Assembly: GCA_038025085.1 (NCBI GenBank)
Contig: CM076141.1
Location: forward strand, 13,766,001 to 13,830,000
Reading direction: 5' to 3'
DNA: 64,000 nt
Source of the DNA: Tetragonia tetragonoides
Lineage: Eukaryota > Streptophyta > Magnoliopsida > Caryophyllales > Aizoaceae
Both the position numbers and the translations under genes were made by a program. Under the pieces are notes generated by a model. It worked only from the letters and a program-made list of their open reading frames with translations, made no database searches and was not told where the DNA came from. Below, piece by piece: positions 35,110 to 46,666 of this stretch (its first letter is position 1; every line of letters begins with the position of its first letter).

Positions 35110-36078
35110 AAAAAAAGGTTTGTTCAGTTTCAATTGATGAATTCCACAACACTAATTCTAGGAATTGTCGACATGTATACCATAATACATTAATTGATGG
35201 TACCTTCCAACAAATACTTTGTGGCTGCTGAGTTATTTTTCATTCTCAGTATACTGAGTTTGTAAGGTAATGATATGATTATGGGCAGTTGACACGACGG
35301 TTGATACTTATCTTTGATTCAAGCTTATGATACACTTCGAAATGTTGGACAACAGCCCATAACCGCTCAAGCCCAATTAGTGAAGACAGTCCACATGACC
35401 CTTTCTTTTATTGAGTCATTTTACTGTTATTTTCATTTTCTAGCTTATTCACCAAGCCAAGTAGTGATATAAATATCCTTGTAAATCATTTCAGAAGAGG
35501 AGGTCGATCAATATGAAATGTTCTTCTCCCTGCTCTAGCTATGGCTATCTACCCCTTCCCCATGTTTGTTTCTCTCTCCTCAAATTCATGTGTTAATTTT
35601 ATGTTCAATTGAGTTTCTCGGTTGCCTCTTTCTCCATTTCTTTGAGTGTGACCCTGTTAATTCAATAAATCCTAAATAACAAAATCCCTAAAAATTACAA
35701 GTGTATCAGCTTATAGGTGCTATTGGGGTTCAGATGATCAGTCTATAATATATAACGCACCTTCAGGCTTCAAATAATGATAACCTAGTCTCATAATTAG
35801 GCATGAAGAAGTCTTATAAATGATAACCTTGCCTCCATGTGAAGCAAAATATGGATGTGGGGAGGGTCGAAGTTACTGTTGGATAACCAGAAGCGAAAAC
35901 AGTACTTACATGTTGGAAGGTAACGTTTTGCCAGACTGCTGAGTGCCTGAGGTGATTAGGATTTTTGCGCATTTCCGCCGGATTAGCTTCTGGGAGGTAA
36001 TCCGACACTTATGAACCGTAAGCCCAGTGTACCAGCACCAGATACTTGAGTAAACCTGCAGTTTAATGTACATACAGG
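35110..36078 (-). pseudogene. ProT-like permease pseudogene copy C, part 1 (intron 6 and exon 6 remnant)
   Basis: Matches permease intron 6 and exon 6 of copy B (for example AATTCTAGGAGCTGTC at 13151 against AATTCTAGGAATTGTC at 35153, and QHVST.FASGYP.. remnants). Exons 7 and 8 are gone, and exon 6 carries indels. A solo LTR sits at 35328-35708. The homology stops at about 36078, where a LINE begins; the rest of copy C resumes at 43704. Confidence 0.8.
35328..35708. mobile_element. Solo LTR (copia-like), 381 bp
   Basis: Begins TGATACACTTCG and ends AAGTGTATCA, with a perfect 9-bp terminal inversion TGATACACT/AGTGTATCA. It is flanked by the 5-bp duplication gctta (35323-35327 and 35709-35713). 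Size, TG..CA ends and absence of internal genes mark a solo LTR left by recombination. It contains a TATA-like gatataaatat near 35467. The copia assignment is from size only. Confidence 0.9.
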
Positions 36079-39057
36079 GGTCAGGGCCAAGCTTGGTTCC
36101 CTCTCACTGTGTCATCCACAACAACATTCCCTGCAAAGGAAATCTCAGTCTCCTCTTTTTGACATTCATTGTTTGTATCAGTAATATCCTCCCACAGCAT
36201 ATTAATTTCCTGCCAAGATTTCCTAATTTGTATAATCAACTCACCAGGATTTGCTTCCCTTCCTTCATGTAAACAGACATTCCTCTCCTTCCAAATAGCA
36301 TCCAAAATGACACAGGCCTTTCTTGTGAATTTTTCCCCATCCTCATTAGGGAAATTAGGAAATAAACTTGGCTTTAAGCAAGCTTTCATCCACTGCTCCT
36401 CACTCCAGTTAGTGAATTCTTCAGTTCTCAAGCCAGCTACCTGGAATCACAACATTTTTGCACACTGACACTGAAAGAATATGTGAAGATAGGTTTCTTC
36501 ATGTTCTTGGCAAACCACACAACCATCATCTGCAACATGTATTCTTTTTTTGATCTCATATCTGCAAGGGATACAATGTGAGAGCAATCTCCAAATAAAC
36601 ATCCTCATCCTCTGGGATTTTTAATTTCCACAATTGTTTCCATACCCCTGTATCATACTCACTAGTGGGGATATTCTTCTTCTCAATTATGTTTTTGTAT
36701 GCACTTTTAACTGAGTACATGTCATCTTTACTTTTTATCCATAAAGCTTGATCCTCTTCAGGACCATGAGGGAGCTTGATTTTCAAAATTGCTTCCACAG
36801 ATGCTGGTTCAAATAAAGTATCAAGAAGGTCAACCTTCCAAGCTTCACTCCCTGAATAAGGTCTTCTACCCACACCATCTCAGACATCATGTTCTCCTTT
36901 GGGATAGGTCTGAACCCCTCTAGGTAAGGTACCCAAGGGTCAGTCCACATGTTAATTTTCTCCCCTTTGCCAATCAAAATGCAGTACCCATCCATTATGA
37001 CTTTCCTTCCATCTAGCACTTCTTTCCATTGTGCTGAATCAGCTTGATTCTTTTGTACATGAATTCGATCATCTCTTCTACAATATTTCTTAAGACATTG
37101 ATCCACCAACAATCTTTTTTCCCTGCTGAGTAGCTGCCAGGTCATCTTCCCAAATATGGCTTGATTGTAATCACCCATCTGCCTCAAATTCAGACCCCCC
37201 CCCCCCCCCAAAGCTGTTGGAAGGCAACAATCTCTCCAGCTCTTGTAGTAGATACCTTTTTTATCACCTTCAAAACCCCACCAGAAATCCCTCATGCTTG
37301 AATCTAGTTCTCTGCAAATATTTTATGGAAGCATATTGCTTGTCATGGTATAGGAAGGCACAGCTGAAGCTACAGCTTGTAAGAGGGTTGCTCTACCAGC
37401 ATAAGAAAGGGTTTTAGCCTTCCAAGATTCAGTTTTTTGCTGAAGTCTCTCAAGGATGAAATTGATCCTGGCTTTTTTTGCTTCCATTTCTGAAGAAAGG
37501 CAATCCAAGGTAAACTGCATTTTTGTCCATCTTTTTGAACTTTAAAGTTCTATAAACTCTGTTAATGTTTTCTTGCTTGGTCTTCTAGCTATAAAACACC
37601 CCAGATTTTAGGTTGTTTGCTGCCAGGCCACTGAACTTTTCCATCTCCTCCATGACATTTTTTTTATAGCCACTGCATTATCCTCATTTGCTCTCGCAAA
37701 AATTACCAAGTCATCAGCATACAAGATATGACTAATAGCTTGGCAAGATCTGTCAATTGCTATTCCTTTCCATTTCCCCTTTTGTTGCTCAGCATCTATC
37801 AATCTGGACAGTAGCTCCATGACCATGACAAAAAGAAAAGGAGAGAGGGGATCTCCTTGCCTTAAACCCCTCTCAGGTCTAAAAAACCCCTGAGGTCTGC
37901 CATTAACCAAGATGAGAAGGATGTGGTGGAAACACATTGCATGACAAGCTGCTTGAACTTATCGGAAAATCCCAACGCAGACAAAATCCCTCCAATACAC
38001 TCCCATTCAACGTTATCATAAACTTTTGCCATGTCTATTTTTAGTGCCATGAGACCTTCCTTGGAACTTGATCTTTGCATAGTGTGAAGCACCTCATTTA
38101 TCATCATAGTGTTGTCACTGATTATTCTACCTGGAACAAAGGCAGATTGCACAGGACTGATAATATGCTCTAAGTGAGCCTTCAATTTGTTAGCTAATAT
38201 TTTTGAGATAATTTTATAAACCACATTACAGAGAGAAATTGGCCTATAATCTTTGACAGAGCTAGCTTTAGCACCTTTGGGAATGAGAGCTATATGAGTA
38301 TGATTTAACTCCCTAAAGAGGAAACCATCATAGAAGAATGACCGGACCATATTTAGCAAATCATTTTTTACAATATGCCAAGATTTTTGATAAAAGAGAG
38401 AAGGGAATCCATCCGGGCCAGGATATTTCGTGGGATGAATGCTTTTAACAATATTGAAGATTTCCTCATGAGAGAGAATTTCACAGAGGCTAAGATTATC
38501 ATGCTCATTTATAACTCTAGGGAACAACTCTTGAAGGTTATGATGCATACCTAGTTGGGAGGATTTAAACAGGTTTTTGAAATAGAGGAGAAAACTGCTA
38601 GCTATCTCATTGTAGTTTTCTGTCCAAGTCCCATCATCCTTATTCAAACAATCAATTCCATTCCTTCTTCTTCTTTTAACTGTCATCATATGAAAGAACC
38701 TAGTATTAAGGTCCCCTTCCTTCATAAAGTGAATTCTGGACCTCTGTTTGTGCATGACAGCCTCCCTACAATATAGTTCATTGAACTGTTCCTGGAGAGG
38801 AGTGATATTTTGTGGCCCCTGGCCAGTTGTATCATTCTGAATTCTTGCAATCTCTTCAGTAACCTTCCTAATTTGTTCCTGTACATTCCCAAAGCTTTCT
38901 CTGTTCCATTTCCTCAGAGCCTCTTTTGTGTTTTTAAGCTTCAATTTCAATCTGTATCCCCACGAACCCCTAAAATCTGCTTGCCAGGCTTCATCAATAG
39001 TGCCTATACATGAGGCATCCCTTATCCACATAGCCTCAAACTTGAAAGGTCTAGGTC

Positions 39058-40859
39058 TGTAGACACCCAAATGTGTCCCCTCTGGCGTAAAGCCCGATGA
39101 TGATAACCTTAATCATGTTAAAGAAACGAATGTCATTGCTCGAAGTAATTATGCTCATTTGAAACCCTTTATCCATCCTCACTCAGGATCTCAATAATTT
39201 TTATATCCACAAATAGCCCTTTCTATAAGCTTTCCAACGCCATCTCATTTGTCCCAAACGGACACCGAAGTCAAAAGTTATGATTTAATGAAGTTATGGG
39301 CTAAAAACGATGTTCTCATTCCCGCATATCACGGTTCAAGACTGATTTTTGGCCATGAAAGGATTAATTGGACTATGAGCCCACCAGTCTTGTATTCCTC
39401 TTTGAATTATCTTTCCAATGATGTATTATGGGCCACAATCCCATTAGAAACGAAGGAGATATGATCCGATCATTGATTAATGCTCTGAAAAAAATACTTC
39501 TCGTGTTTGGGCAATAACTCATAGAATACTTGTGATATTTAAGCCCACAATATGTCAAATCGGAGCTCAAATGAGCTCTCCAGCAGCATTTTCGTGGCAG
39601 CGGCAGCCAATTTCCCCGCCGCAGGCCCCAGCGGCCCAGCGGTAGGCTGCTGGAGCTCTAGCGGCAGCCGCCAGACTCATGCGGCATTGTCGAGCCCGCT
39701 GAGCCTCCAGCGGTGGCACTGTTTTTGGCCCGGAAATCCTAATTTGACCTCCTTTTCGGCCCAATCTCTATAAATACCCCTCTAAACTCAGTTTTTCGGG
39801 ACCAACACTCATTATTACGGGATTCGACTCAAGAGAACCCTAGTCTCTCTCTCTCTCCTCTATTCCATACAACCCTAATCACATTAATTCAAGCTTTCTT
39901 CAAGCCTCATTCAAGAGAAACTTCACAACCAAGAGCAAGGCAAATACAAGAGCAATTGACAGTCAATCTAGTGCAACAAAAGGTTAACTTGAGGGCAATT
40001 TTCTCAATCTTTCAAAACTCTTTTTCAAAACATGTTTTACTTTGATTATGATTATGGTTGACTTGTATATCATGTTTTGATTGTTTTAGTTTCTTTATTA
40101 TTCATAATCATGTCTAGATAACCTATTTGTATGTTTTATTTAGTTTAATTCTAGATTAATGCATGTTTAGAGTAAATATTGCATCTTTGCATGATTAGCA
40201 TATTTAATTAGCATATTGGCATATAATTAGGGTTTTTGCATGTAGTTAGCCCTAAATTAAATATTAGCATATTTTCATTATTTTGTTTATATTTATTATT
40301 TTACTTCCATTGAAGTTGCTTACAATTTCATTGATGTGCATATGCAATTTGGCGCGTTTAGCAAGAAAGGTAAGGTGGAGATTAATTTCTTTTATATTAT
40401 TATTGGTTTGGTTTATGCTTGTTATTTAATATGCATGCAATTGGATAATATGTGCATAGCGATCACTTTAATAATTTGGTTTGTTCAACCCACCTAGTTA
40501 ATTTAGGATCTTGGACGACCGGATTTGTATGGAACCTTGCGATATGAATTATGAATCAACATGGATGAGATTAGTAGAGGTCGTTAATTTGGACGATTTA
40601 GATAGGATTCGTTTTTCTTTTTCGTACCCACACCCCCGAACTCAATCTTTGGCCCCTTTAGGGTATGAGTCAATTCCCAATAGGAATTGGGTGCACTTTT
40701 TATGGTTTCCAATTGGTTCCTTAAAAATTGGTGGCGACTTCACTATTTGCTTATTATTTCCCCTATCACAATTAATCATGTTGCATATGACGTATTATTT
40801 AAGAATCATTAATTCTAACTAAATATTTCAATTAGCGCCGAAAAGCGAGGGTTCTTACA
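39058..40859 (+). mobile_element. Solo LTR of a large (Ty3-like) retrotransposon, 1802 bp
   Basis: Starts TGTAGACACCCAAATGTGTC and ends GGTTCTTACA, flanked by the 5-bp duplication aggtc (39053-39057 and 40860-40864). It has a TATA box (tataaata, 39769-39776) and a CT-rich leader near 39843-39870. No gag-pol remains, so it is a solo LTR. It splits the LINE 4 ORF2 exactly between endonuclease and reverse transcriptase pieces. The same TGTAGACACC start appears at 60624. Ty3-type assignment is inference from LTR length and start motif. Confidence 0.92.
39769..39776 (+). promoter_or_regulatory. TATA box within the solo LTR
   Basis: TATAAATA in the middle of the LTR, followed within 100 bp by a pyrimidine-rich region, as expected for the U3/R boundary. 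It fires in the sense opposite to LINE 4. Confidence 0.55.
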
Positions 40860-41570
40860 AGGTCCCATGTCTCTCTCACCTTGTGTATCAGTAACACATG
40901 AGCATGATGAGAGATCACTGCAGGTAAGTGTCTTACAGTAGCTTTGGGGTACATGCTTCTCCATTCTGTGGTGCACGCAACTCTGTCCAACCTCTCCTTT
41001 AAAACAATTTTCCCTCCCACCTTTTTGAACCAAGTATAAGGATTCCCACTATATCCCAGATCCATGAGTGCTAAATTTTGCATAGTCTGCCACAAATCAC
41101 CCCTGAAATTCTGTTTCGAGTTAGCACCTCCCCATCTCCTTCACTACTGCATACATCATTAAAGTCCCCCCCAAATACACACTGGTAGCTTGAAATGTTC
41201 TACCACAGTCTTTAAAGCATCCCAGAAAGCACCCTTGTCAGCTTGGTTAGGTGCTCTATAGAGAAGACAAAGAGCCACACTTCACCTGAGTTTTTGTTTG
41301 TGACTTGCAAGATTATCATTTGATCAGTTTTTAGTACCAACACAATCTCAGAACCACTGTGCCACAGCAGCACCAGCCCTCTAGATTTGCCATTTGAAGA
41401 AATGGCCACCATATTATCAAAACCTACACCTCTAACTTTATTCAAAGCATCTTCTTCCCCTAACATAGTCTCAGACAGAAAGATGATATCTGGATTATAT
41501 TTCTGAGACAGGGCTCGAACATGGGCAGTTGTCGCGGGACGCCCCAACCCCCGACAGTTCCAGAGGATAC

Positions 41571-43403
41571 CTAACATTGGGGGGTTGGGGGCATGGGCAA
41601 GCCCGCCTCCTCAGCTTTTTTTGTTACTTGATCAAACTCATCTAATAACTGCTGGTATGCATCAGGAGCACCACTTAATCTTTCCTCAATCTTCTTAGCA
41701 ATAATTTGTCTCTTCTTCTTTGTTCTAGCACTACTTTCAGCCTTTGACATATACCCAGGGATATAGTTATCTATCATTATCACATCATCTGGAGGGATTC
41801 TTGGCAACTCAATGAGGCTTTTGAGAGCTTTTTTGTGTCTTGGTTCTGACGTAATCTGTATATCATCCTTCTTCCTTTTCAGTGAGAGTTTATCCAGAGC
41901 TGAGGTTAAGGAGGGTGACATGGCTAGCTGAAAGGTTGAGGAGTTTTGGCTAGAAGGAAGCTCAACAATTATATCTGGCTTAAGAGGAACATGAGTTATC
42001 CCTGAGAGACAAGCAGGTGGTTCCTCACTAATGGGGATATTTGCACTTCTTGGGTTAGAGCATGAGGGTATATCTGTAATGTCAATTCTGCTCACAAGAG
42101 GGGGAAATGAGTTGCTATGGGATTCAGCTCCCAGATCAGAGCCACATAATTTTTTCAGTAACTCCTTTTGCGCTGCAATTTTTGTGGGTGATGGTAGTGG
42201 GAGATATCATATATGTTTGGGTTATTTGTGGTTTTGAAAGGATTGCAGACAGCAGGGATATTTATGCAGAGTGGGTTTTCATTGTTGGATGTTTTGTGGT
42301 TCTTTTTGGCTTTTTCTGGTGGTTTTTTACTCAAGTGAATGGGTAAGTAGTGCTTGAGGTTGAATTTCTCTACCATCTTGTGGCTAAACCTTTCCAAAAT
42401 CCTGCTATGTATTCATGTCAAACTTTTCCACATAATTTTTAACTTCCCTTATCACCTCTTTCTGCTTCCCAGTAGCTCTACCATGAGGTGAAAATAGTGC
42501 AGGGGTAGGTTCAAGAAAGGGTCCTATACTCCCCCATCTCTATCCATGGGTGTTGCCAGTGCATCAACCATAACATGTTCCTCTTCTGGAAAGAATTTTA
42601 TTGTGGGTAAAAGTGGGATATTCCAATCATCTAACTCAGTGGCTCTTAAATTGATAGAGTATCCCATATCAGGGAATTTGTAGCAAGGTTTCCTACTCAG
42701 AGTGCATTCACCAGATTCATGTCCAAGCTTTCCACAAATATAGCAATAATCAGACAAACGCTCAATTTTTATGCTAACCCTAGTTTTCTTACCATCAACT
42801 GTAAACACAAAGCCTCTGGGTAATTATTTTTTAACATTCAGAACAACCCTGACTCTCATATAGCTTCTGGTCACCCATCTTTCATCTGATACTTTATCAA
42901 TGCCCAGTACTTTCCCATACCTTTTACCTATGATTTATTACAGCATTTTTTGGCGAGAATTTATGGGGATCTAGGTCATGTATTTGCAGCCAAAAAGGGG
43001 AAAAATCAAAATCTATTTGAGTAATTTTTTGATTTAAATCCCATTTTTTCATGATAACTTGTCTGCCTAAAACTCCCCAAGTACCATTTAGCATTTTATC
43101 CCTATCCTTCTTTTCCTTAAAGGTATACAAGAAATGGGTATCATTAATGATTGAGATATTTGGATTACCTTGTAGTTGCCAAACTTTATCCATTATCGAT
43201 CTTGCTAGCCTCATTCTGATGGGATTCTCTGTGATTACCTTACCAACCACACACAAGTTTGTGACTCTGTCCGTTAACTCTTCATTATCTGGCAGGTGGG
43301 GTTCTTCATCGGAAGTATCATATTGATCTCTGTATTCCTCTCGAATCTCTTCTTCTTGTTGTCGTTCTTCACAGTAATAATCTGTCAGATCTATATCATC
43401 CAT
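41571..43403 (-). pseudogene. LINE 4 ORF1 (gag-like, DUF4283 and CCHC knuckle)
   Basis: Begins MDDIDLTDYYCEERQ at 43403, followed by an acidic segment and a DUF4283-type RNA-binding region (RLARSIMDKVWQLQG, FLYTFKEKKDRDKMLNGTWG, FSPFWLQIHDLD). Then comes a zinc knuckle at 42808-42524 (CYICGKLGHESGEC) and a basic C-terminal part with a KKKRQ run (42095-41571). Frame is lost at about 42924 and again between 42524 and 42095. These proteins coat LINE RNA. The last codons overlap the ORF2 start at 41577. Confidence 0.82.
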
Positions 43404-43703
43404 GACCTTTTAAGGAAGAAAACTAGCCGAGGTAGTTCAAAGGAGGGAGCTTTATAAATAAGGAGGAATAAAAAGGCGGTTCTTTTAGAAGGTGTAAGGA
43501 GCAAAATAGCGTAGTGAGCAAAGGAAATCTAAAAAGGAGATGAAAGGAGTTGAAAAAGGAGAGATCTTTGGTAGGAAAATAAATTAAAAGGACGAAACTT
43601 TAGGTAGGGAAAGGAATAGAATATTTGGTGACGGCTACAAAACCACAAAGGGTATTTAGGTTTCCAAAGAGGAAAAGAGGGCGCCTATAAAACGAGGCAT
43701 TAG

Positions 43704-44700
43704 AAATATTTTTGGGTTACAGCACAGAATTGTTACGTACCATCGATGGATAATGCCACCAGAAGGATACCAACGTAATCCAGGTGAGAATAACAGATGC
43801 TCCTACCCACACTCTCATGGCAAACATGTTGGGTACGACAAAAGCGAATATGAAGTATGCAACTCCTGTGATGATGATGAAGTACTGAAGCCTCAATGTA
43901 GAGTCACTAAACACCAAATATATCTCATGTGTGAAAAATATCTCAAGTTAGTTTAGGACTATGATTCATGACCTTTGTAGTTTATATGCATGGAATACCA
44001 TTGTACATATGCAGTTTAGTTTGTATTGGAGCTTGTTATTATGATTTTATAGAAGCTAAGGAATTAGGATATCAGCTTTGAATGCTTGGTCATTGATTTC
44101 TCTAACCTACAACGAGGTTAACTTCAAGCTATACGCTCAGTGCTCTTCCTCCAAGAAGGATGAAACCGTATTCCCCAGAAGAAAGGTGGAAGATTGCATA
44201 TAGAATTATGCAATTAGGAAACTTTCAAATTTCCATTATAGTTGTTCCCCTCAAGGCCACAGGAGGTTTTCCTGGTCGTTAACTTCAAGGCCCATGGGAT
44301 TAGTCAAATAAATCTTGTACACCCATATTATCTGAAACAAAGATTTGGTGTTATTCCTGTGATTTCCTTATATAGACTAAAGTATTGTTTTGTTGAGAAG
44401 ACAAACCAAGTAGAAATCCCATGATGTCTCTATATATCTTATGAATCTCTGGCCTTGAGTGAAGTGAAAACTTGCCAATAGCCAGTTTGCATAGGCAGTG
44501 AAGAGGCCAACAATAAATAAGCAAGAGATACCTCATGCCCAACCAAGAGGCACCCACACAAGATTTGAAAAGCCTAATATCCAGCCACAATTGAAGCTTG
44601 TTGCTAGCAACAAACCGACCTTCTTCCATGTATCTGCACGTTTCCAAAGTCGAATTTGTTAGCAAAACACTCTGAATCATAAGTGTTAGAGAATACTAAC
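43704..44700 (-). pseudogene. ProT-like permease pseudogene copy C, part 2 (exons 4, 3 and 2)
   Basis: Exon 4 (about 43925-43740, VFSDSTLRLQYFIIITG ... FAMRVWVGASVILT, with small deletions that shift frame), exon 3 (about 44205-44140, shortened) and exon 2 (about 44640-44405). Intron 2 carries about 100 bp of foreign sequence at 44240-44340. Exon 5 is missing and exon 1 was not found. Together with the part at 35110-36078 this is one former gene divided by LINE 4. Confidence 0.82.
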
Positions 44701-45129
44701 CCAGATTCCTGTGTATAATTAAATATAGGCCTAAGTGGTATGTCCGATGCTTGGAATAAGTACACGACTGTTGCTGGCGTTGTAGCTTAACTGCATTTTC
44801 ATCCATTTTAGGCTCATGGCTTGAAACTGCTTTTCCCTTATTTGGAAAGAAGATGGCAATGATGGAGTGGCTGATCAACTGTATATAGTACTCCTATGGG
44901 TTATTCTAATTTCTAACCATGTGTCTGTATTGTAAAAGTTTCACTTCTGTTTTCCTGGCCTTATCATGTTGTTAAATGATAATCGAACACTGTGTTTTGT
45001 AACTGTTTTGATTTGCAACTCTGTTCATATGTTTTTGCATTTTGCATATTGCTTTGAGATACATCGCTCGGTGATGTGACAAGTATCCCTTAGAGTTGTA
45101 TTTAGGAAAAGGCAGTAGAAGCCAACGCT

Positions 45130-45275
45130 CTAGTACAAGTATCATTGATCAGCAAACAGAAGAGATTGTAGTTGCCACTGCAACTGCAAGGAGGGAAAAA
45201 ACAATAATGATAGCCCAATTCCATGCTTTTTATGCTCAGGTTCTTGCTGTCTTCCTCTTAACTACCTCTGCATTG
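45130..45275 (-). pseudogene. ProT-like permease copy D, last-exon remnant
   Basis: Minus-strand match to exon 8 of copies A and B: GTTAAGAGGAAGACAGCAAG, then a GCATGG..TTGGGCTATCATTATTG stretch and CTTGCAGTTGCAGTGGCAACTACAATCTC. It lies downstream of copy C exactly where the second tandem permease should be, and it has small insertions (an extra GTTGCA). Confidence 0.75.
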
Positions 45276-45470
45276 ATTAAGCACGTACGTATTACCCAAC
45301 TCTTACCTCCTATTGCATTCTGCATTTGCAGGAGTTAAAAACCTCTTTGATCTCTTTTTCTGTCCCCTCCCCTCCCCTATGTTGCATTGCCTTTGAAGCA
45401 CAAAAACAAAAGGAATGCTGCCTACTGCTCTTCTCTCTCCCTTCTCTCCTCTATTTCTCTCTCTTTTACT

Positions 45471-45584
45471 ATGGAACCCGCAAAGATGAGATATGTGACC
45501 AGAGATTATCCTCAAGCAAACCTTGAAGAATTTTCATGGACAAATGACGAACATGCTTGGGAGATGCTTACTGCTGTAGACTAG
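45471..45584 (+). pseudogene. 37-codon ORF of the unrecognised family, copy 2; stop created by a MITE
   Basis: ATG at 45471, MEPAKMRYVTRDYPQANLEE then FSWTNDEHAWEMLTAVD and TAG. The TAG is the first three bases of the MITE at 45582-45810. Past the element the duplicated target reads CTGTAGAACAAGGCAACCAAG|GTTAAT, so the pre-insertion frame would have been ..TAVEQGNQ followed by a splice donor. The exon is therefore truncated by the insertion. Downstream exons of the same gene seem to lie at 48782-49012 and 49225 onward. Function unknown. Confidence 0.55.
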
Positions 45585-45810
45585 AGCTGTCAAATAGGTC
45601 GTGTTGGGTCATGTTGGGTTGTGTCGTGTTGGGTGTCGTGTTTTTCTCAAAGTACACAAAATTAATATGAAATTGATGATAATTAAATTTTGAGACAAAT
45701 TGGTGTAATTGTGTCAAATTCGATTCATTCGTGTTCGTGTCGTGTCATGTTCGTGTTTATCTCACAAATTTCGGATCGTGTTCGTGTTGTGTCAAACATT
45801 GACGGCTCTA
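45582..45810. mobile_element. hAT-like MITE with GTCGTGTTCGTGTC-type interior
   Basis: 229 bp, ends TAGAGCTGTCAA / TTGACGGCTCTA, flanks ctgtagac and ctgtagaa (7 of 8 match). The interior repeats TCGTGT/GTTGGGT words, like the better preserved element at 32963-33406. Its first bases form the stop codon of the short ORF. Confidence 0.82.
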
Positions 45811-46666
45811 CTGTAGAACAAGGCAACCAAGGTTAATTCTTTCTATTTTTATTTTTTACCTTGTCAATTTTATATTCTAAACACTGTCTCTCTGTCTGTC
45901 TACTTGATAAGTCTAAGCAAATAAATGTTACTCCTATGTTCTAAACATAATGTGTGCTTACTATTTTATCCTTACTCACTTAATGTTAATAATTTGTTAA
46001 ACCACATTTCTTTGCAAATTCCCTGCATTCTTTTATTCTCTCTCCACTATAGTTCAATTAATTTCTAAAATTTCAATGTCACAATAGTTGACCAAGCCTA
46101 GGGATTATACGATTACAATTAATAAGGTGATGATAATGTTTTTACAGTAAACTAATCTAGCTCTTTGTCTTAATTTGATGATCACCCGGTAGAATTTTAA
46201 TCTAGCTACCCTCTGATATTGATATTGGTTAAAACACCACAAGGCCTTTAAGAAAATTTTGGGCTCAAATTTAATCTTTTCACACGGCTCTACAATAAAC
46301 AGGCCATTACAAGTTAAAGGGTAAAAATAAATATGGCCAACTGGACTATGAAGTCTATAACCTTTAAGCCTAATTTATAATTGGTTTTTTATCCAGTACT
46401 TGTACCTTGTTTTGAACGAACATAATCTGAAACGGTTTCCATTTCATACCTTCAATTTAAAATATCCACCGCCAATAGAGTAGAGGGTGATGAATTCGGC
46501 CCCATCAACTAGCAGGGGATTCACCAACAGCCATAAAAACAAACAAGATTGACATTTGACGTAGTCTATAATCTACATTGACCGGGCCTGTAAATATCAG
46601 ATTGCATATCTCCGACTAGTTTATATTAAAACACTTTCTTGACACAAATAGGGAGTATTAATTTTT

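Larger units (their letters stand above)
36081..41577 (-). pseudogene. LINE 4 ORF2: endonuclease, reverse transcriptase, zf-RVT
   Basis: The endonuclease starts at 41577 (MLGILWNCRGLGRPAT, then LSETM, later LDRVACTTEWRSMYP and SHHAHVLL). After the solo LTR the frame resumes at 39070 (VYRPRPFKFEAMW). The reverse transcriptase shows ALIPKGAK, DYRPISLCNVVYK, GLRQGDPLSPFLF and the catalytic ILYADDLVIFAR. The zf-RVT-like part lies at 36873-36556, and the frame ends at RNase H entry. Frame breaks lie near 37937-37862, 37608-37520, 37323-37295, 36873-36783 and 36556-36431. In one catalytic strand KIDMAKVYDNVEW replaces the usual KAYDR. The start overlaps the ORF1 stop by a few bases. Confidence 0.85.
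36079..43703 (-). mobile_element. LINE 4: near full-length L1-type element lacking most of RNase H, split by a solo LTR
   Basis: Minus strand. A 5' UTR (about 43703-43404), ORF1 and ORF2 follow in normal order. The 3' end stops inside the start of RNase H (VVVDDTVRGNQAWP) at 36081, directly joined to permease exon 6, with no A-tail. Permease exon 5 is missing across the site. So the original insertion was followed by a deletion that removed the LINE 3' end together with exon 5 and part of exon 6. A 1.8-kb solo LTR interrupts ORF2. Confidence 0.85.

Noticed and set aside
43496..43516. 17-bp match (gagcaaaatagcgtagt) between LINE 4 5' UTR and the CACTA end at 26781
   Set aside because: Too short to exclude chance; flanks unrelated.
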